NCBI GenBank assembly: GCA_039621445.1
Contig: CP154954.1
Span: 21,278,954-21,342,953, forward strand
Direction of reading: 5' to 3'
Source of the DNA: Euglena gracilis
Lineage: Eukaryota; Euglenida; Euglenophyceae; Euglenales
DNA length: 64,000 nt
In this document: one piece after another, positions 29,801 through 41,875 of the stretch
Numbering within the stretch: the stretch's first letter is position 1
Layout of the letters: every line of letters starts with the position of its first letter
Position numbers and translations under genes: made by a program
The notes under the pieces: generated by a model
Seen by the model: the letters and a program-made list of their open reading frames with translations, nothing else
Told to the model about the DNA's origin: nothing
Database searches by the model: none

Positions 29801-31235
29801 TCGCACTGGAAGAAAATTATCCACTAGCTAGCCCTGCTAACGGACTCCCACTCCCCCCCCCCCCGGGTTCACTGGGATTCCCACTTGCCAAATTTGGACT
29901 AGCTGCAGTCCAGCCCATCCCCCCGGGAGGGTACTGCATACCTTTCAGCAAATGCCTGGATGTGACCCTCCCAAGGTTTGCCAAGGTCTCTAAAGATATG
30001 TCTTTGAAGAATTGCAGTGAGCAAAGTCATGTAGCTGTGTCTCTCACATACATGTGGAACTTCAACGTATGAGAGAGCCTAACACTTCAAAAAAAAAAGA
30101 GCGAAGTGGGTGCCACGAAGGGGGTGGCAGCCTCCCCCCAGGGCCAAGGATGGCCTCCTCGCCCTCCAAAATCGGCAAATGGTGCCCAGACCGTGGGTGC
30201 AGTGGTGCGGTGGTGCACTCGGTGGGCATTCACCCCTGCGGAACTCCAGTGCCTTCCCCAGTGTGCCGATTCCAAATCAGGGGCAACGTCGGCTGGGCTC
30301 TTCCGGGGAACTCAATTGTGCAGCCAACTTACAATGACCCATCTCTTGCCTTTTGTACTCGCTGGTCTGTCTGGAGACAGTTTCCCAGGAGCGATGTGTC
30401 CAAAATTTTGCTGCAGGCGATTTTGAAGTTTCCTGCACTGTCTCGGGTTTTATTTAACAAGGTGTCCGCTTTCAGCACTCCTGATGACCCGACCCCTGGT
30501 GCCCTCAACATCGTCGTGGTCGTGGGGGTGGAGGCCCGCCTTCTTTAGGGCACCCAGATGGGAGTTTTGTCGACATTCTTTTTTGTGAGTTCTGCCATTT
30601 TTAGGGTGAGGATATTGTTTGGATAGGGATTAGGGTGAGGGTCTGCCGTCAGGAAAGAAGTGGATCGAAATCAGGTGGAAGGTTTGGCCTGATATAGAAT
30701 TTATAGACACCTAAATTTACGCACCTAATCAAGGTCCAACAGTTTTGATCTTAACCTATTCCATACCAAAATCCGAACCTTACCTCTCAGAAATGACCCA
30801 GATTCTAATCCAGCAAGGAGGATGGCAAATTTGGGTTTGTGGCAGTATTTTAGGGCTGCCAGTTTTCATCAAAATCCATCGATGGGAGTGGTGAACAATT
30901 CACGGGGTGATTTTGTGTGATGTTGGCGTGTTTTTTTTGGACAAAGGTGCGGGAAGGTGACCTTTTTTTTTTGCAAAGTTATTGTAATCGCCCGTCAGGT
31001 CTCGGTGGAGATTTTGCAAATGTCGGATTGGCAAAGGATTCCTCAAAGGATTTGCTGGAATGTCCCAAAGCATCAACAGAATTAGGTCGGCTTTGTTTGG
31101 CAGTATTCCAATCGTGTAAGGGTCCCGGCACATCCTTCTTTTCACATTGAATGGTGTGCCTCTCCATGCAGACTGCCACGGCTACTATGCTGGAGATGAG
31201 CTGTGGGACGAGGCTTTCTCTTCAACCCATCAGGG

Positions 31236-31298
<63 letters not shown>

Positions 31299-34200
31299 AA
31301 TGTTTCATGATTCTGGGCCATGGCCCCCAGAGACCCCATCTTTTTGGCCGTGGGGTGTTTGCCTGCCGACCACTGGGCCGGGTTCGACCTGAGGGTGTGC
31401 CTCCTTTGGCCCCCGAAGCTTCCGGTCCACCCCCCGTCGCCCACTGGTCTGGGCCATCACGGCATTCACGTCAAACCCGGGCGAGGGGGCCACCCACCCA
31501 CCCCCCTGGGCCAAGGCCTCCGGGGGACAAGCTGGTGCAGGACCAGGACTGGACCCGGGTGACGGCGATGTACAACCACATCGCCCTCATCTTCGAGCGG
31601 GACCGGGAGCGGAGCACGAGCGTGGGCCGCTGGGGTGTGCCCGATGTGCGACGGAGCGGCGCGAATTTGTTTTTGCCCAGGCAGTGTCGGAGGTGCAACA
31701 CAGGGGGTCCAACTGAGGGCACAAGACAAACATTAACTCAACCGAGTTCTTGTGACCCAGATTTTCAGCAATAAACTCCAAGAATAATTGTGTGGGATTT
31801 GAAATTTCGGCAATGTTCATAGCCGAAATGAAATTTGCCTTGGGATCCTACCACACTTCACCAATCGTCTCAACAAGAATTTCGGAGTTAAAAAGTGCAT
31901 TGCCCATGGATTTGGCAGCCATGTTGGTTTTGGTTTAAATCTGGTGCTTTTGGTGCTTCCATCTGATCGGCTGCCGCAGGAACCCACCCGACGTTCATGC
32001 AGCTGCTGTTGAAGCTCTGGGAGAGGTATGTTGCTGGTTTCTCACTTGTCCTTCCAGTCGGCAATTTATGGGTCGATGCCCACCCATGTTTTTTGCCTTG
32101 ACTGGCCATTTGGGTCGTTGCAGTGCCGTTGATTCTGCTCGCTTTTCGTTCTTGCGACGTTATTTGCCCCTGGAATTCTGTTCGATTCTGTGCCCTCTGG
32201 GATGGCGGAATTGGTTGATTTGGCGACGCTTATGATCACCCCAAAGCTCCCTTCCAGACCCGAGTTATCCAGCCAGCCAGCAAGGCTCTAAACTGGATGA
32301 ATTTGCCAATCCCCCCAACTTTCAACACTGCCATTTCGCCAAGGTGAGTTCTTGGTTCCAAAATATGCCGAGGTGAGTGTTTGGGTTGAAAAAAAATAGG
32401 TTGCAAAAGTATCTCGAAAACTTACCCCCAAATGGAGGTGTTTCGTAAAGCAGGGATCCAATCGCTCGCAATTTTTCTCCCGCAAATGGGGTTGTGCTCA
32501 AGGTGATAATCCGCGGTTATCATTCCCTATCTGACCCAGGGGGGTCGAGCGCCAGGAGGGCGTCCTCCTTTTTCCGCGTGGTGAGGTTTCTCTTACCATA
32601 AAGAGATGAGAAAAGCGCGGCAAAGACCCCCTAAAAGTGTCTTAATCTCCCCAAGCATCCAGAGGGAAATGTGTTTCCATTGTTTTCGCATTTTTGTGCA
32701 TTTTTTGTGCATTTTTCGAACTTTCCAAAAAAATGTTCATTTCTGCGCATTTATCGATTTTTTTTGCAACTTTTTTTCGATTTCTTTCAGCGCATTTTTT
32801 TTGCCATTTTGGCACATTTTTTTGTGATTTACCCAGTATTTCGCATTTTTCACCATTTTATAATTTTTTTCGATATTTTTTGAAACTGATATTTTCTTTA
32901 TAATTCCATATAATTCCCGTAAATTTGGTGCCATTTTTTGCATGTTTTGGGGTAGTTTTGCATGTTTTTTTTCCAGATTTTGCAAATTTTGTATATTTTT
33001 TGCGCTTTTTTTGCACACTTTGCACTTTTTTTTTTTGCGGGGCTGGACTAGCGCATCCACCTCCCCCCCCCCCCTGAACCAGGGGTTTTTTTTAGTCGTG
33101 GACCCCCAGGGGGAGGGGTCCGGCCGAGCCCCCCCCCCCCCCCGGGGGGTCCCCCGGAGGGGGGTGGGATATACTTTTCGGCGCCAAAGGCGCCGAAAAA
33201 GTGCTATTTTAGCACTTTTCGCGATTTTTCGGCCATTTTTTGTGGGTCCCCTGGGGGGGGGCCCCCCAGGGGGTGGGTGGGTGGGGGGGACCCCCCTCCC
33301 CCCCCCCGGTCTTAAAAAAACCCCTGCCCTGAACGTCCTGATTTTTTGAATTTTCGGGAAAATTTGCCATTTTTAAGTGTTCAAACGATGTATCCTAAAT
33401 TTTGAGACATATTATTTTCACAGTGCACGATCCTGGTTTTGGCGGCTTATTTTGGACCCTCCCACCAGAAAAAATTTTGGGCCAAAATTTTCAGCGAAAA
33501 TCCCAAAAGGGTGACCCTCCTTGTGATTTTCAGCAACTGACCCAAAAGGTCTATTTTCGGGGTGGGGTTTACAGGAGATCCCACAGGTTGCTTTTTTTCC
33601 CTTCTGAAGATGGGCGTTTCGTTGTTGATATTGTTATTGCACAAAAGAAGGGTGCAAAGAAGAACATATTAAATGCAATGTTGTGAACCCGCGATGCTTG
33701 TTTTTTTGCTTTCTTTTCTCCCGCGCAGACTACGTTGGATGCTGGACCAAGGGGTCCTCACCCCCGAGTGCAAGCAAGCCAGTCGTCGGCTGTTCGACGC
33801 GGTGTGCTCCGCAACCCAGACCGAAAGGAACGCCCCGAGCGTGCGAGGCACTTTTGTGTTTATCCAGAGGAAGAAAGGGTCGAAGCCAGTGCAGCGCCTC
33901 CGCCAGACGGGACCCCAGCCAGTCCAGCCAGCTAGTTGCGTTTTTCAAGCCCTGGACGCCCTCCCTTTCCCACAGACATATTTCACCAGGCACCATCCAG
34001 CCGCCCTAAGAACGGCTGGATGGTAACAGGTTTTCCGCTTTGGAGGGTACCTAATTGGACCAACTTTGGGTGAAAAAGGGGTAAATTTGAATGCCCAGCT
34101 CAAATTCCTGAGCTAAAAATCAATTTCTGGCATAATTTGCCGGTTTTGGGACTTCGTTTGATTTTCCCTTGCCCAGTCCGACCCGGGTTCAGCCCAGGTT

Positions 34201-35052
34201 TAACTAGGGGGACCCCACCCCGGAGGGAGGGGTCAGCCACCGCCTGTTTCCAATCAGCCCGAACGTTCTGGCTTCTGACCTCCCCCCGGGGTTGTCAAGC
34301 GACGCCCTAGTCGAAACTTCTTCTTTACATGGTCGGAAGAATGAAAATTGATTGTAGGAAGGATTTATGAAAGCATTTTTTTTGTGAATTGGTGATGGAG
34401 ATTTGCGCAGGATATTGCTGATGGCAGAAAAGCAACACCCAAAGCGATACCGTCCTTGAAGGTGCAAAAGCACCGGAATCGGTGAAAAAAGTCCTTTGGG
34501 AATTTGTTTTGAAACCGCAGTTCCAGTCCCAACATGCTAATCCAGGTTTCCTTGGTGGTCGTTGTCTTATTTTTGGGTGGTCTCTTTCCGAGGGATATTG
34601 GATCAGGGGTTTTTTTTCTTAGTCGTAGACCCCCCGGGGGGAGGGGGGGGTAGGGTGGTCTGGCCGAGCGTCCCTCCAGGGGGACGAAGGCGCCGAAAAT
34701 TTTTGAAAAAGGTGCTATTTTTGGCATTCTCGCAATTTTTGGCCATTTTCGGGGAAATTGAGTGGGTCCCCTGGGACCCCCCCCCTGGGGCCCCCAGGGG
34801 GTGGGTGGGTGGGAGGACCCCCCCTCCCCCCGGTCTTGAAAAAAACCCTGGATTGGATTCAAGCATTGTGGATTCAAGAATTGTGGGCCTGCGTTATTTA
34901 TTATTATTTTGAGCCGATGGAGTACCTCTCAACCCCCCCTCCCCAGGTCAACCTGGAGCTGACGTTCAAGCAGACCAGCAAGATCCCTAAGTGGGGCAGC
35001 CTGGCACAGCACGGAGATTGCAGCCGGTTTTAAGGAAGTCCGCACCTTGAGA
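26824..35052 (+). CDS. unidentified gene, at least seven phase-compatible exons, KMSLxDFL motif
   Basis: Exons with GC-rich third positions and mostly GT...AG borders: 26824-26883 (GKKKGAKMSLGDFLGPPQPT), 29127-29208 (VEEAPLSADPLLKYSSYFTN), 31172 to about 31227 (DCHGYYAGDELWDEAF), 31541-31634 (DWTRVTAMYNHIALIFERDR), 31980-32025 (THPTFMQLLLKLWER), 33729-33840 (LRWMLDQGVLTPECKQASRR) and 34947-35033 or 35052 (VNLELTFKQTSKIPKWGSL). Phases agree at every junction from 26883 to 34947, which argues for one gene. The lysine-rich KMSLxDFL stretch resembles the conserved segment near the N-terminus of eIF4B, but no RNA-recognition motif is seen, so a translation role is only a suggestion. The first exon with the start codon is missing. 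The end is unclear: frame 1 stops at 35031-35033, while a good donor (AGAGG|GTGAGT) at 35053 fits another frame. Confidence 0.5.
26941..28466. mobile_element. 1526-bp element with 24-bp perfect TIRs, TSD TGGAATG
   Basis: The first 24 bases (26941-26964, beginning CAGGGGCAGGGAGATATTCC) are the exact complement of the last 24 (28443-28466). The 7-bp duplication TGGAATG is at 26934-26940 and 28467-28473. Next to both ends are arrays of the unit CCGGAATAA. It lies in an intron of the unidentified gene. The remains of a CTTAGGCGG-type element appear to be nested in it at about 27317-28103. Confidence 0.85.
27317..28103. mobile_element. possible decayed CTTAGGC-type element nested in the 1526-bp element
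   Basis: The right end TAAGTGCGAGTTAGGCCGCC followed by TAAG (ending 28103) matches the termini of 54989-57981. A left end CTTAGGCCATTGCACT at 27317 is a weaker match. The flanking 5-mers ACACT and ACATT agree at 4 of 5 positions. The interior has TGCGCAATNNTGCGCA-like palindromes, typical of this group. Confidence 0.4.
31236..31297. repeat. CA dinucleotide microsatellite
   Basis: About 31 CA repeats starting only a few bases after the exon ending near 31227. Confidence 0.97.
33080..33326. mobile_element. 247-bp MITE-like element, CAGGGGTTTT family, TSD CCCTGAAC
   Basis: It starts CAGGGGTTTTTTTTAGTC and ends GGTCTTAAAAAAACCCCTG. The perfect duplication CCCTGAAC is at 33072-33079 and 33327-33334. 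The core hairpin CGGCGCCAAAGGCGCCG lies between C-run/G-run blocks. Copies of the same family are at 34604-34850 and 40806-41047. Confidence 0.88.
34604..34850. mobile_element. 247-bp MITE-like element, CAGGGGTTTT family, TSD ATTGGAT
   Basis: Same length and layout as 33080-33326 (CAGGGGTTTTTTTTCTTAG ... GGTCTTGAAAAAAACCCTG). The flanks TATTGGAT and GATTGGAT agree at 7 of 8 bases. It sits 1.3 kb from its sister copy, in an intron of the same unidentified gene. Confidence 0.82.
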
Positions 35053-36103
35053 GGGTGAGTGCTTTGGGGGGCAGTGGGCACCCCCGGGGGTCGGGTTTTG
35101 GGATGAGTGGGGAACACACCTTTCGGTGCCAAAGGCACTGGGGCCCAAAAAATGGCCATTTTCAAGAAAAATTGTGCTTGACAGGCAGGCACCGGGACCC
35201 AAAACCGACCCCCCTTTCGGGGGTGTGCTTGCTGCGGACCTGCACCCATATGGGGTGGGTAACAAGAATCCTGAATGGGGAGATGTCAGGGCATACCAAA
35301 AAAAAAAAGACGAAACAGGCAAAAATGCCCCGAAGTCATCAAAGGATGTGTCAAACCTTATTCAGTTGCAAGCAGAATATGGATTAAGACCGGCTGGCAT
35401 AGTGGGACAAAATTTTTGAAGAAAAATATTGCTTGCCGTTTTTTTTGCTGCTTTCGACAGCTCTTGGCCCTTTTTTGCTGCTTTTGACTTCTTTTTGGGC
35501 AGGGAAAATGGGGTAAAAAATGGCCAGAAAATGGTCCAAAGGTGGCCAAAAGTTGCCGAAAGTGGGCAAAAGTCAATTGAAAAATGATAAAAATGGCCAA
35601 AAGCAATCAAAAGCAAAATGTGGCCTTCTCTGCCGTTTGGTGGCATTTTTTGGCCATTTTTGGCCAAAAATGTCCAAAACTGGCCTTAAAGTGGGCATAC
35701 GTGGGCAAAAATGGTGAGAATTGGCAAAAGCAGCTAAAAGCAAAAGCAGCAAAAGCAGCTAAAAAGGCAGACGAAAGAAGCAAAAAAGTTGGCAAAATTG
35801 GCCAAAAAGTTTGGCAAAATTGGCCTACAATGGGCAAAGGTGGACAAAAAAAAACGGCCAAGGTGGCCAAAAGTGGCCTCAAAGTGGCCAAAGAGCAGCA
35901 GAAGCACTCCAGTGGGCAAAGGTGTCCAAATTGGGCAAAAGTGGGCAAAGTTGCCCAAAAGTAACCAAAAGTGACCAAAACGCAACTAAAGCAGCCAAAA
36001 GTGGACAAAAACAGCTAATAGCAGCCAGAAGTGGGCAAAAAGTGGCGAAAGAATTTCGCTTAAAGTTGGGGTGACTGGGATTTCTATTGTCGTGACTGGG
36101 CGT

Positions 36104-37730
36104 TGGTTGTTTAAGCACTGGCCGACCCCCCAGGGGGGTTACTTCAGGGAGGGGCAAAATATGCACCGTGCAGTTTTTGCAGTTTTTTGCAGTTTTCACA
36201 TTTTGGGTTTTTTGCAGTTTTTTGCAGTTTTTTGCAGTTTTTTGCAGCTTTTTTTCTGAAAAAACTGCACACGTGCAGTTTTTTGCAGTTTTTTTTTGAT
36301 TTCAGTTTTGAGGAAACCTGAGGTGCTCATTTTTTGGTGCTCTGCGCCTTGTTACGCTGGATTATATTGTTTGAAGGGTGTTTCTCAAGAAAAAGTATAT
36401 CTCAAAAAATCTCTTCATGAGTTGTGTTGTCTACAGTAATCCCACCAGTTGTCTTGCCCCCAACTGTTTTGCCAACTGCCTTGCCTCTCGACACAACAGA
36501 AATTGTTGTAGCCACCATTCCAAAAAAAAAACAGATTGTTTCGGTGACAACGCCACAATTTCTCCCCAACCAAAATCGCTCCATCTCCAACTTGTGCATG
36601 TGGTGACAGATGTCACGATGCTTATTTTGGCAATTGTCATTTGCACACTCCTGAGCAGATTCAACTAATTATTTTGGGATTCGGGGACTAAATCCAAAAA
36701 CTGTTTTTTTTTGTGCAAATTTTGGTTGAAGTTGGAGTTTGCGAGATTCGTGGAGACGCAAAGGAGCACGAGCTCCTGTAGAAGATTGGGCCTTGTCCCA
36801 AGCATTTTGGCCAAATATCACACAAGCCAAATGCTTCAAAGAAGTCATTCTTATTTGCAAGAAATTCCCAGACCATTTGGCAATCCCCTAAAGACAGTAT
36901 TCAAAGTTTGTGATGGTTGTTGTAGATTTTTTTTAGTTTTGTAGATTTTTTGCATCGTGACATGGGTGAAGTTCACCCGGTGATGGACCGAAAGTTCCAA
37001 AACTGAACATCCCATGCAAGAATTAAAAGCATAGAAACTTTCTGCATATGGGTATGTGCATTTTTTCCATATTTAGCTGTTTGGCACCTCCGTGGGCATG
37101 GCCGTCACAAGCTTTGGTGCAGGAAAACCAGTGTGAACCAGCATCCAAACCAAACACATGACTTGTGTTTCAATGCATGAAAACCCATGTACAGTGTACC
37201 TTGATTGATTGCTTTCATTTTTATTGTCATCAGCTCCAAAGCTGTGCAAAAGTTAGGTGAATTACGTTGTTTTGCATATGCACACCATTTCAGCTTGTTT
37301 ATTGTTATTTTTTGTTGATGTGCAGTTTTTTTGCAGTTTTTTGCAGTTTTTTGCAGTTTTTTGCAGTTTTTTGCAGTGCAGTTTTTGACCTGCCCGTGTG
37401 CAGTTTTTGCCCCCCCCTGGTTACTTACTGGTTTTTTCAGAGTGACTGACTGGTTTTTTCAGAGTGACTGACTGGTTTTGGCCCAACCCCCCCCCCCCCC
37501 CGGGGGTGTCAGCCAGGGGTGGGCAAAAGTGGCTTTAGTGACCCCGGCGCTTTTGACGCCGGGGAAATTTTTTGGCCTAAAATGGCCTAAAGTGACTGGA
37601 GTGGCCAGTTTTCCTGAGAGGCCGACTCCCCCCGGGGGGGAGCAGTGATTAACGGTTTCCCAAAGAAAAAGTGATTGACTGGTTTTTCGAAGAGTGGAGT
37701 GACCCCCCCGGGTCGGTAAAAAATTGTATG
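36104..37730. mobile_element. MITE-like element split by a nested insertion, TSD CTGGGCGT
   Basis: The outer element is related to 10041-10394: left end ...TTTAAGCACTGGCCGACC, right part with GTGACTGACTGGTTTTT units, a GGCGC/GCGCC-type core and GGTCGGTAAAAAATTGTATG. The perfect duplication CTGGGCGT is at 36096-36103 and 37731-37738. A 1275-bp element (36145-37419) is inserted near its left end. Without it the outer element is about 345 bp, close to the 354 bp of the sister copy. Confidence 0.82.
36145..37419. mobile_element. 1275-bp nested element with TGCAGTTTTT arrays, TSD GTTACTT
   Basis: It starts CAGGGAGGGGCAAAATATGC and ends GCAGTTTTTGCCCCCCCCTG. The 7-bp duplication GTTACTT is at 36138-36144 and 37420-37426. 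Both subterminal regions are arrays of TTTTTTGCAG. The central part is homologous to 48243-49949. An open frame at 36424-36606 (VLPTALPLDTTEIVVATIPK) has a counterpart in that copy, but indels break the agreement, so coding is doubtful. Confidence 0.83.
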
Positions 37731-37778
37731 CTGGGCGTGACTGGGCGTGATCGGGTGTGACTGGGTCCAGGACTCTGG

Positions 37779-38232
37779 ATGACCATAGGTGCTTGTTTCA
37801 CTCCCCCCCCAAACGCAGACTCCGAAACTCCGTGCTGCGGCGGACTTGATGGCGACGTCCACCGCCTAGCTGCGGAGCACCGGACTGTGGGATCGTCTCG
37901 CTGGGGTGCCCCCCCCCCCCCGACCACTGACCAGCCCGCTGCTCTCCGCCCCCATGCTGGACAACCTCCGACCCGGCCCCTCGACCCGCCCAGCCGTTCC
38001 CGGCCTCGACCACTGTTTTGTCCTCGCCCACTGCGTTCCGCGGAGTCCCACCCGCAGGCGCCTGGCATTCTCTGTCACCGACCGCGCCAACCCCTGCCTC
38101 CCGCTGGCTGTTCACTGTCCCAAGGTGCAGCAAGTATGGCCGTGGAACGTCTTTCTCGCCGTTATGAACCCGCAACTCAACCCCCTGCACCCGGACCCAA
38201 CCACCTGGCGTTGGTTTGTGCGCTATTTTTGA
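37779..38232 (+). CDS. coding-like segment of unknown identity
   Basis: An open frame ending at the TGA 38230-38232 reads VTDRANPCLPLAVHCPKVQQ and NPLHPDPTTWRWFVRYF, with mostly G or C in third positions from about 37,910 on. A possible acceptor (ACGCAG) precedes it at 37817. Immediately after that acceptor, 37818-37850 could instead be a short terminal exon (LRNSVLRRT, stop) of the gene at 26.8-35.05 kb, since the phase would fit the 35053 donor. Neither reading is secure, and no family was recognised. Confidence 0.3.
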
Positions 38233-39192
38233 TCGAACTCGAGTGGTCCCAAAGGAACTTCGCAGCGACCAACTTCGGCAAAGTCTTCTTACTTTGGAAA
38301 TATTGGAGATTGGCTGAGTGTTCTAAAATTGTGGTTTTATTGTCTCAGAGATTTAGAACTTCGTATTCCGATTCCAGGTTGAAGGCAATTAAGAAGCAAT
38401 TAACGTGTCAAGGCAGGGGGAATTATATCCTCAATTCTCCCACAATTTCCGCAATTTTCTGCAAATTTTTGGTATTTTACCCCCTTTCTGCATTTTTTAC
38501 GCGAAATTTTAAATTGAAGCAGGGAAAAATATGCAAGTCGCAAACTTTGCTTTTTTTTTCCTTATCCAAAATCTTGAAAACTTGCATAATTTGCATTTTT
38601 GCATTTTTGCATTTTTGCATTTGCATTTTTTGCATAATGGAAAATTTGTGAAAAGTCACATTTTTTTTGCATATTTTTCCTTTCCGATTTTTGGGGGCAT
38701 TTGTACAGGCAAATTTCTCCCACTTTCAGACAACTGGAAGTTGCATACCTCACGTTTTTGGACCAATTGCACATTACAAGTAGTTGTATAATGAAATATA
38801 ACTAGGTGAACCAGCCACTTCATTTTGCAAGTTTGCAACACATTTTCCTTTGGCGTTGCATTTTTGGGGCAGGTGAGACTTTTCTCTCCAGCAGTCCTCT
38901 CCAGCAGAAAAGTGCACAGCCCAGGGAATGTGCATGCAACTTGCTTTTTTTTGCATTTCTTTGCACTTTTTGAACTTTTTTGCATTTTTTGCGTTGCGTA
39001 TTCTGAGGAGCCTTGTTGCATATTCCCCAGCAAAACTCTGGGGGAAAACACAAAAAAATTGCCAAAATTGGCCGGCTTTGCCAAAATTTTGCCAATGTTG
39101 GGAGAAAACACAAACAGATGCAAAAAAGCATTTGTTTTCCTCCTTGCCTGGTGAATCATTTGTGGAATGGCCAGAACTCATTGCACCAAAAT

Positions 39193-39205
39193 AATAATAT
39201 ATATA

Positions 39206-39254
<49 letters not shown>

Positions 39255-39290
39255 ATATATATTATATATATATATATATAATATAATAAT
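39193..39290. repeat. TA dinucleotide microsatellite
   Basis: TA repeats broken by single TATTATA interruptions at regular spacing. Confidence 0.95.
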
Positions 39291-40805
39291 TTCGATTTTA
39301 TTATATTCGAAATTATTTCTAAGTCGCATTCGGGCTTGATTCTTCCTGAGACTTTTTGTCCAATTTTTTTGTCATTTTTTTTAACAAAATACCCAAAGTT
39401 ACATAAAGAACAAAGTTGCATGTTTTTGGACTATTTTGCTTTTGGAAAGAAATGTGAATGACAGCACACACCGTTGCAAAATAATCAAGCAGGCGAAATT
39501 TTTCCAAGTCCTTCCAGCTGAAATGTGTACATTCCAAATAAATTTTTCCCCACAATTTTCCCACAATTTTTTTCCCTAGGGCGTCCGATATCACCCCCCC
39601 CCCTCAGTCAAGATTTTGGTAGGGTCGATGTCAGCTGATGAAGATTCTTTTGGAAAAAGGAAAATTTTGGCAAAAAAAAGGGAAAAAATTCTATTCCTTT
39701 TTTTTGCCAAAATTTTGCCAGAAAAACGGGAATGGACAGTGGGGGTACCGACCCCCCCCCCACCAAGAACACAGCAAACCATGGGTTCCCCGGGGATCCC
39801 ATTCAGCCTTATTCGGCCGATCAACACTAATCTTTTCCCCCCTCAAACTCTACGGATTGGTTTGCACATTCACCGCCGATCCTGATTTCTTCCTCAGGTG
39901 TTGTATTCCCCCCCAAGGCTTTCTGGCCCAGAAAAGGAAGACAACGTTGGGAAGGACATGGGGGGGGGGGTCTTCCCGTGCCGACGTCTTTCCGGTCAGG
40001 GTTTGCGGTGGCGGCGACCCGCGATGCTGGCGGAGCGATGCCTGAGACCGCCGCTGCGCTGAGCCCACCCCGCCATGCTTGCCGCAACCCCCGCATTGCG
40101 TCCCCCTCTCTGCCCAGGGGTCGGCGTGTGCCCGTACTTTGCCCGTTTCCTTTAAACCTTCGAGTCCTGCGAACATTTGAGTGGTGAAGTGAGTCCTCGT
40201 CTAGCTCGTGCGTTTCCACCAATAACAGGAAAGAAAACACGGGTATTTCAAAATCGTCCTCGCAAAAGCAATCAAACTGAGTCCCAAGAGCGTCCGATTT
40301 GCAATGATCGCCAACAGAACAAGGAAAACATAACTGCGGGAATTGTTTGTTGCTTTTTTGTGAAGCTTTGAGGCCGACAATTGGGATCAGAATAAGCACC
40401 TCCTCCCCACTTCCGAAACACCCAGTCCCGAATACCCATCCAACAGCAAACATTCGGCTAATAGTGTCTCATGCTACTGCGGCACGGGGTTGCTATTTGT
40501 CGTATTTAGGTGATATTTGGGTGGTCCAGTTGTCGTGACCGATTCCTGGTCCCCTCCAGGAACACACCTTTCGCGGGCCCTTCCCCAGCGTTGCCGCCCT
40601 GGCGCTTCCCACTGCCGCTGCCCATCCTTGGTGTGCCTGCCGCTGGCTTTGGCCGGAGTGCACTCTGTTCTGAGGGTGCCCTTCTGTTGCGTAAAGATCT
40701 GTGGCATGGGGATGGCCTGCTTTCACGTCCCCAAATGTGCTGTTGTGCTGTTTGAAGACACCATTTCTGCTCAGGAGGCGATTTCATAACCCGCAGCCTC
40801 CCTCC

Positions 40806-41047
40806 CAGGGGTTTTTTTTTTAGTCTTGGACCCCCTCCCCCCGGGGGTGGGGGCTGGTGGGTATCTTTTTCGGCACCGAAGGCGCCAAAAATTTTGGAAA
40901 AGGTGCTATTTTTGGCATTTTTGACCATTTTCGGGCAAAAGTGGGAGGGTCCCCCGAAACCCCCCGGGGGGCCCCACCCCAGGGGGTGGGTGGGTGGGTG
41001 CCGACCCCCTCCCCCCCTCTCCCCCGGTCTTAAAAAAAAAACCCCTG
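40806..41047. mobile_element. 242-bp MITE-like element, CAGGGGTTTT family, TSD CTCCCTCC
   Basis: It starts CAGGGGTTTTTTTTTTAGTC and ends GGTCTTAAAAAAAAAACCCC plus TG. The perfect duplication CTCCCTCC is at 40798-40805 and 41048-41055. The core is CGGCACCGAAGGCGCC. This is the third copy of the family in the window. Confidence 0.87.
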
Positions 41048-41875
41048 CTCCCTCCTTTAACCTTTGCTGCTATTGATGTCGCCGCTTTCTTGCTGGTCGC
41101 CTGCTTCTTGATGTTCGCGAGATGGCTCTTTCCCCGCCGTCGGGTGTGGGCGTCCAACACAACCACAACCATCATCCAATTGGTGCATACACTGCCTTAT
41201 GAAAGACGGTGATCGGGATTACTCAACGTGTTTCTCTCTCAACCTGTGATCTCTTGGGGGGGGGTTTGGATCTGATATGCCCCACCAAGCATCCCAGAAT
41301 TCTAGATATCATTTACCGGATTGTCTGTTCAGGTGCTGCCTTTGATCACTCAACCCGTTGAAGGAGTCCCCAGCGCTGACATACAGTTTGCAGTATTTCA
41401 GGTCCTTTTTGTTGCCAATGTCAGGCAAGCTTGGCCAACCAATGTTGGAGGGGTTGCTGCTATCCGTTCAGGGTTGGTTGATTCCAGTTTCACCTTTGCC
41501 GCCATCACCAATGACCAAGACCCCAAAGCAGAGCAGATGCCCGTGGGTCCAATGCATAACACATTCAACCCACTATCTGTCCCAAACCAGTATCTGTCCT
41601 TAAATTTGCCACACGCATCTGAGAAGCCTGTGGCTCTCACTCGGTCCAATGCGGTTGCACAGACGGTTTGCACGGTTCTGTGGCCGCAACGTGTGCCGCA
41701 TTCGATATGCACTGTTTCTGTCTCGTTCGGGTGTCCAACCGTTTCATTTCATTCTTTGAGATATTGTTCTGCCTTAAAAAATCTCCTGGCCGCACCCCCT
41801 GGGGCTGTTGTAAGCAGGTGGGGGGGGGGGGCATTTTCACCAGCCCCCAGAGGTCGGGCCTTGGGGAGGCTGCGG

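Noticed and set aside
32258-32342. Possible exon before a GTGAGT donor, reading GSKLDEFANPPNFQHCHFAK
   Set aside because: Its phase does not fit the neighbouring exons, which join each other directly (32025 to 33729) in frame.
37779-38651. 290-codon open frame
   Set aside because: It overlaps a better-biased frame ending at 38232, and its second half is low-complexity TTTTTGCA sequence.
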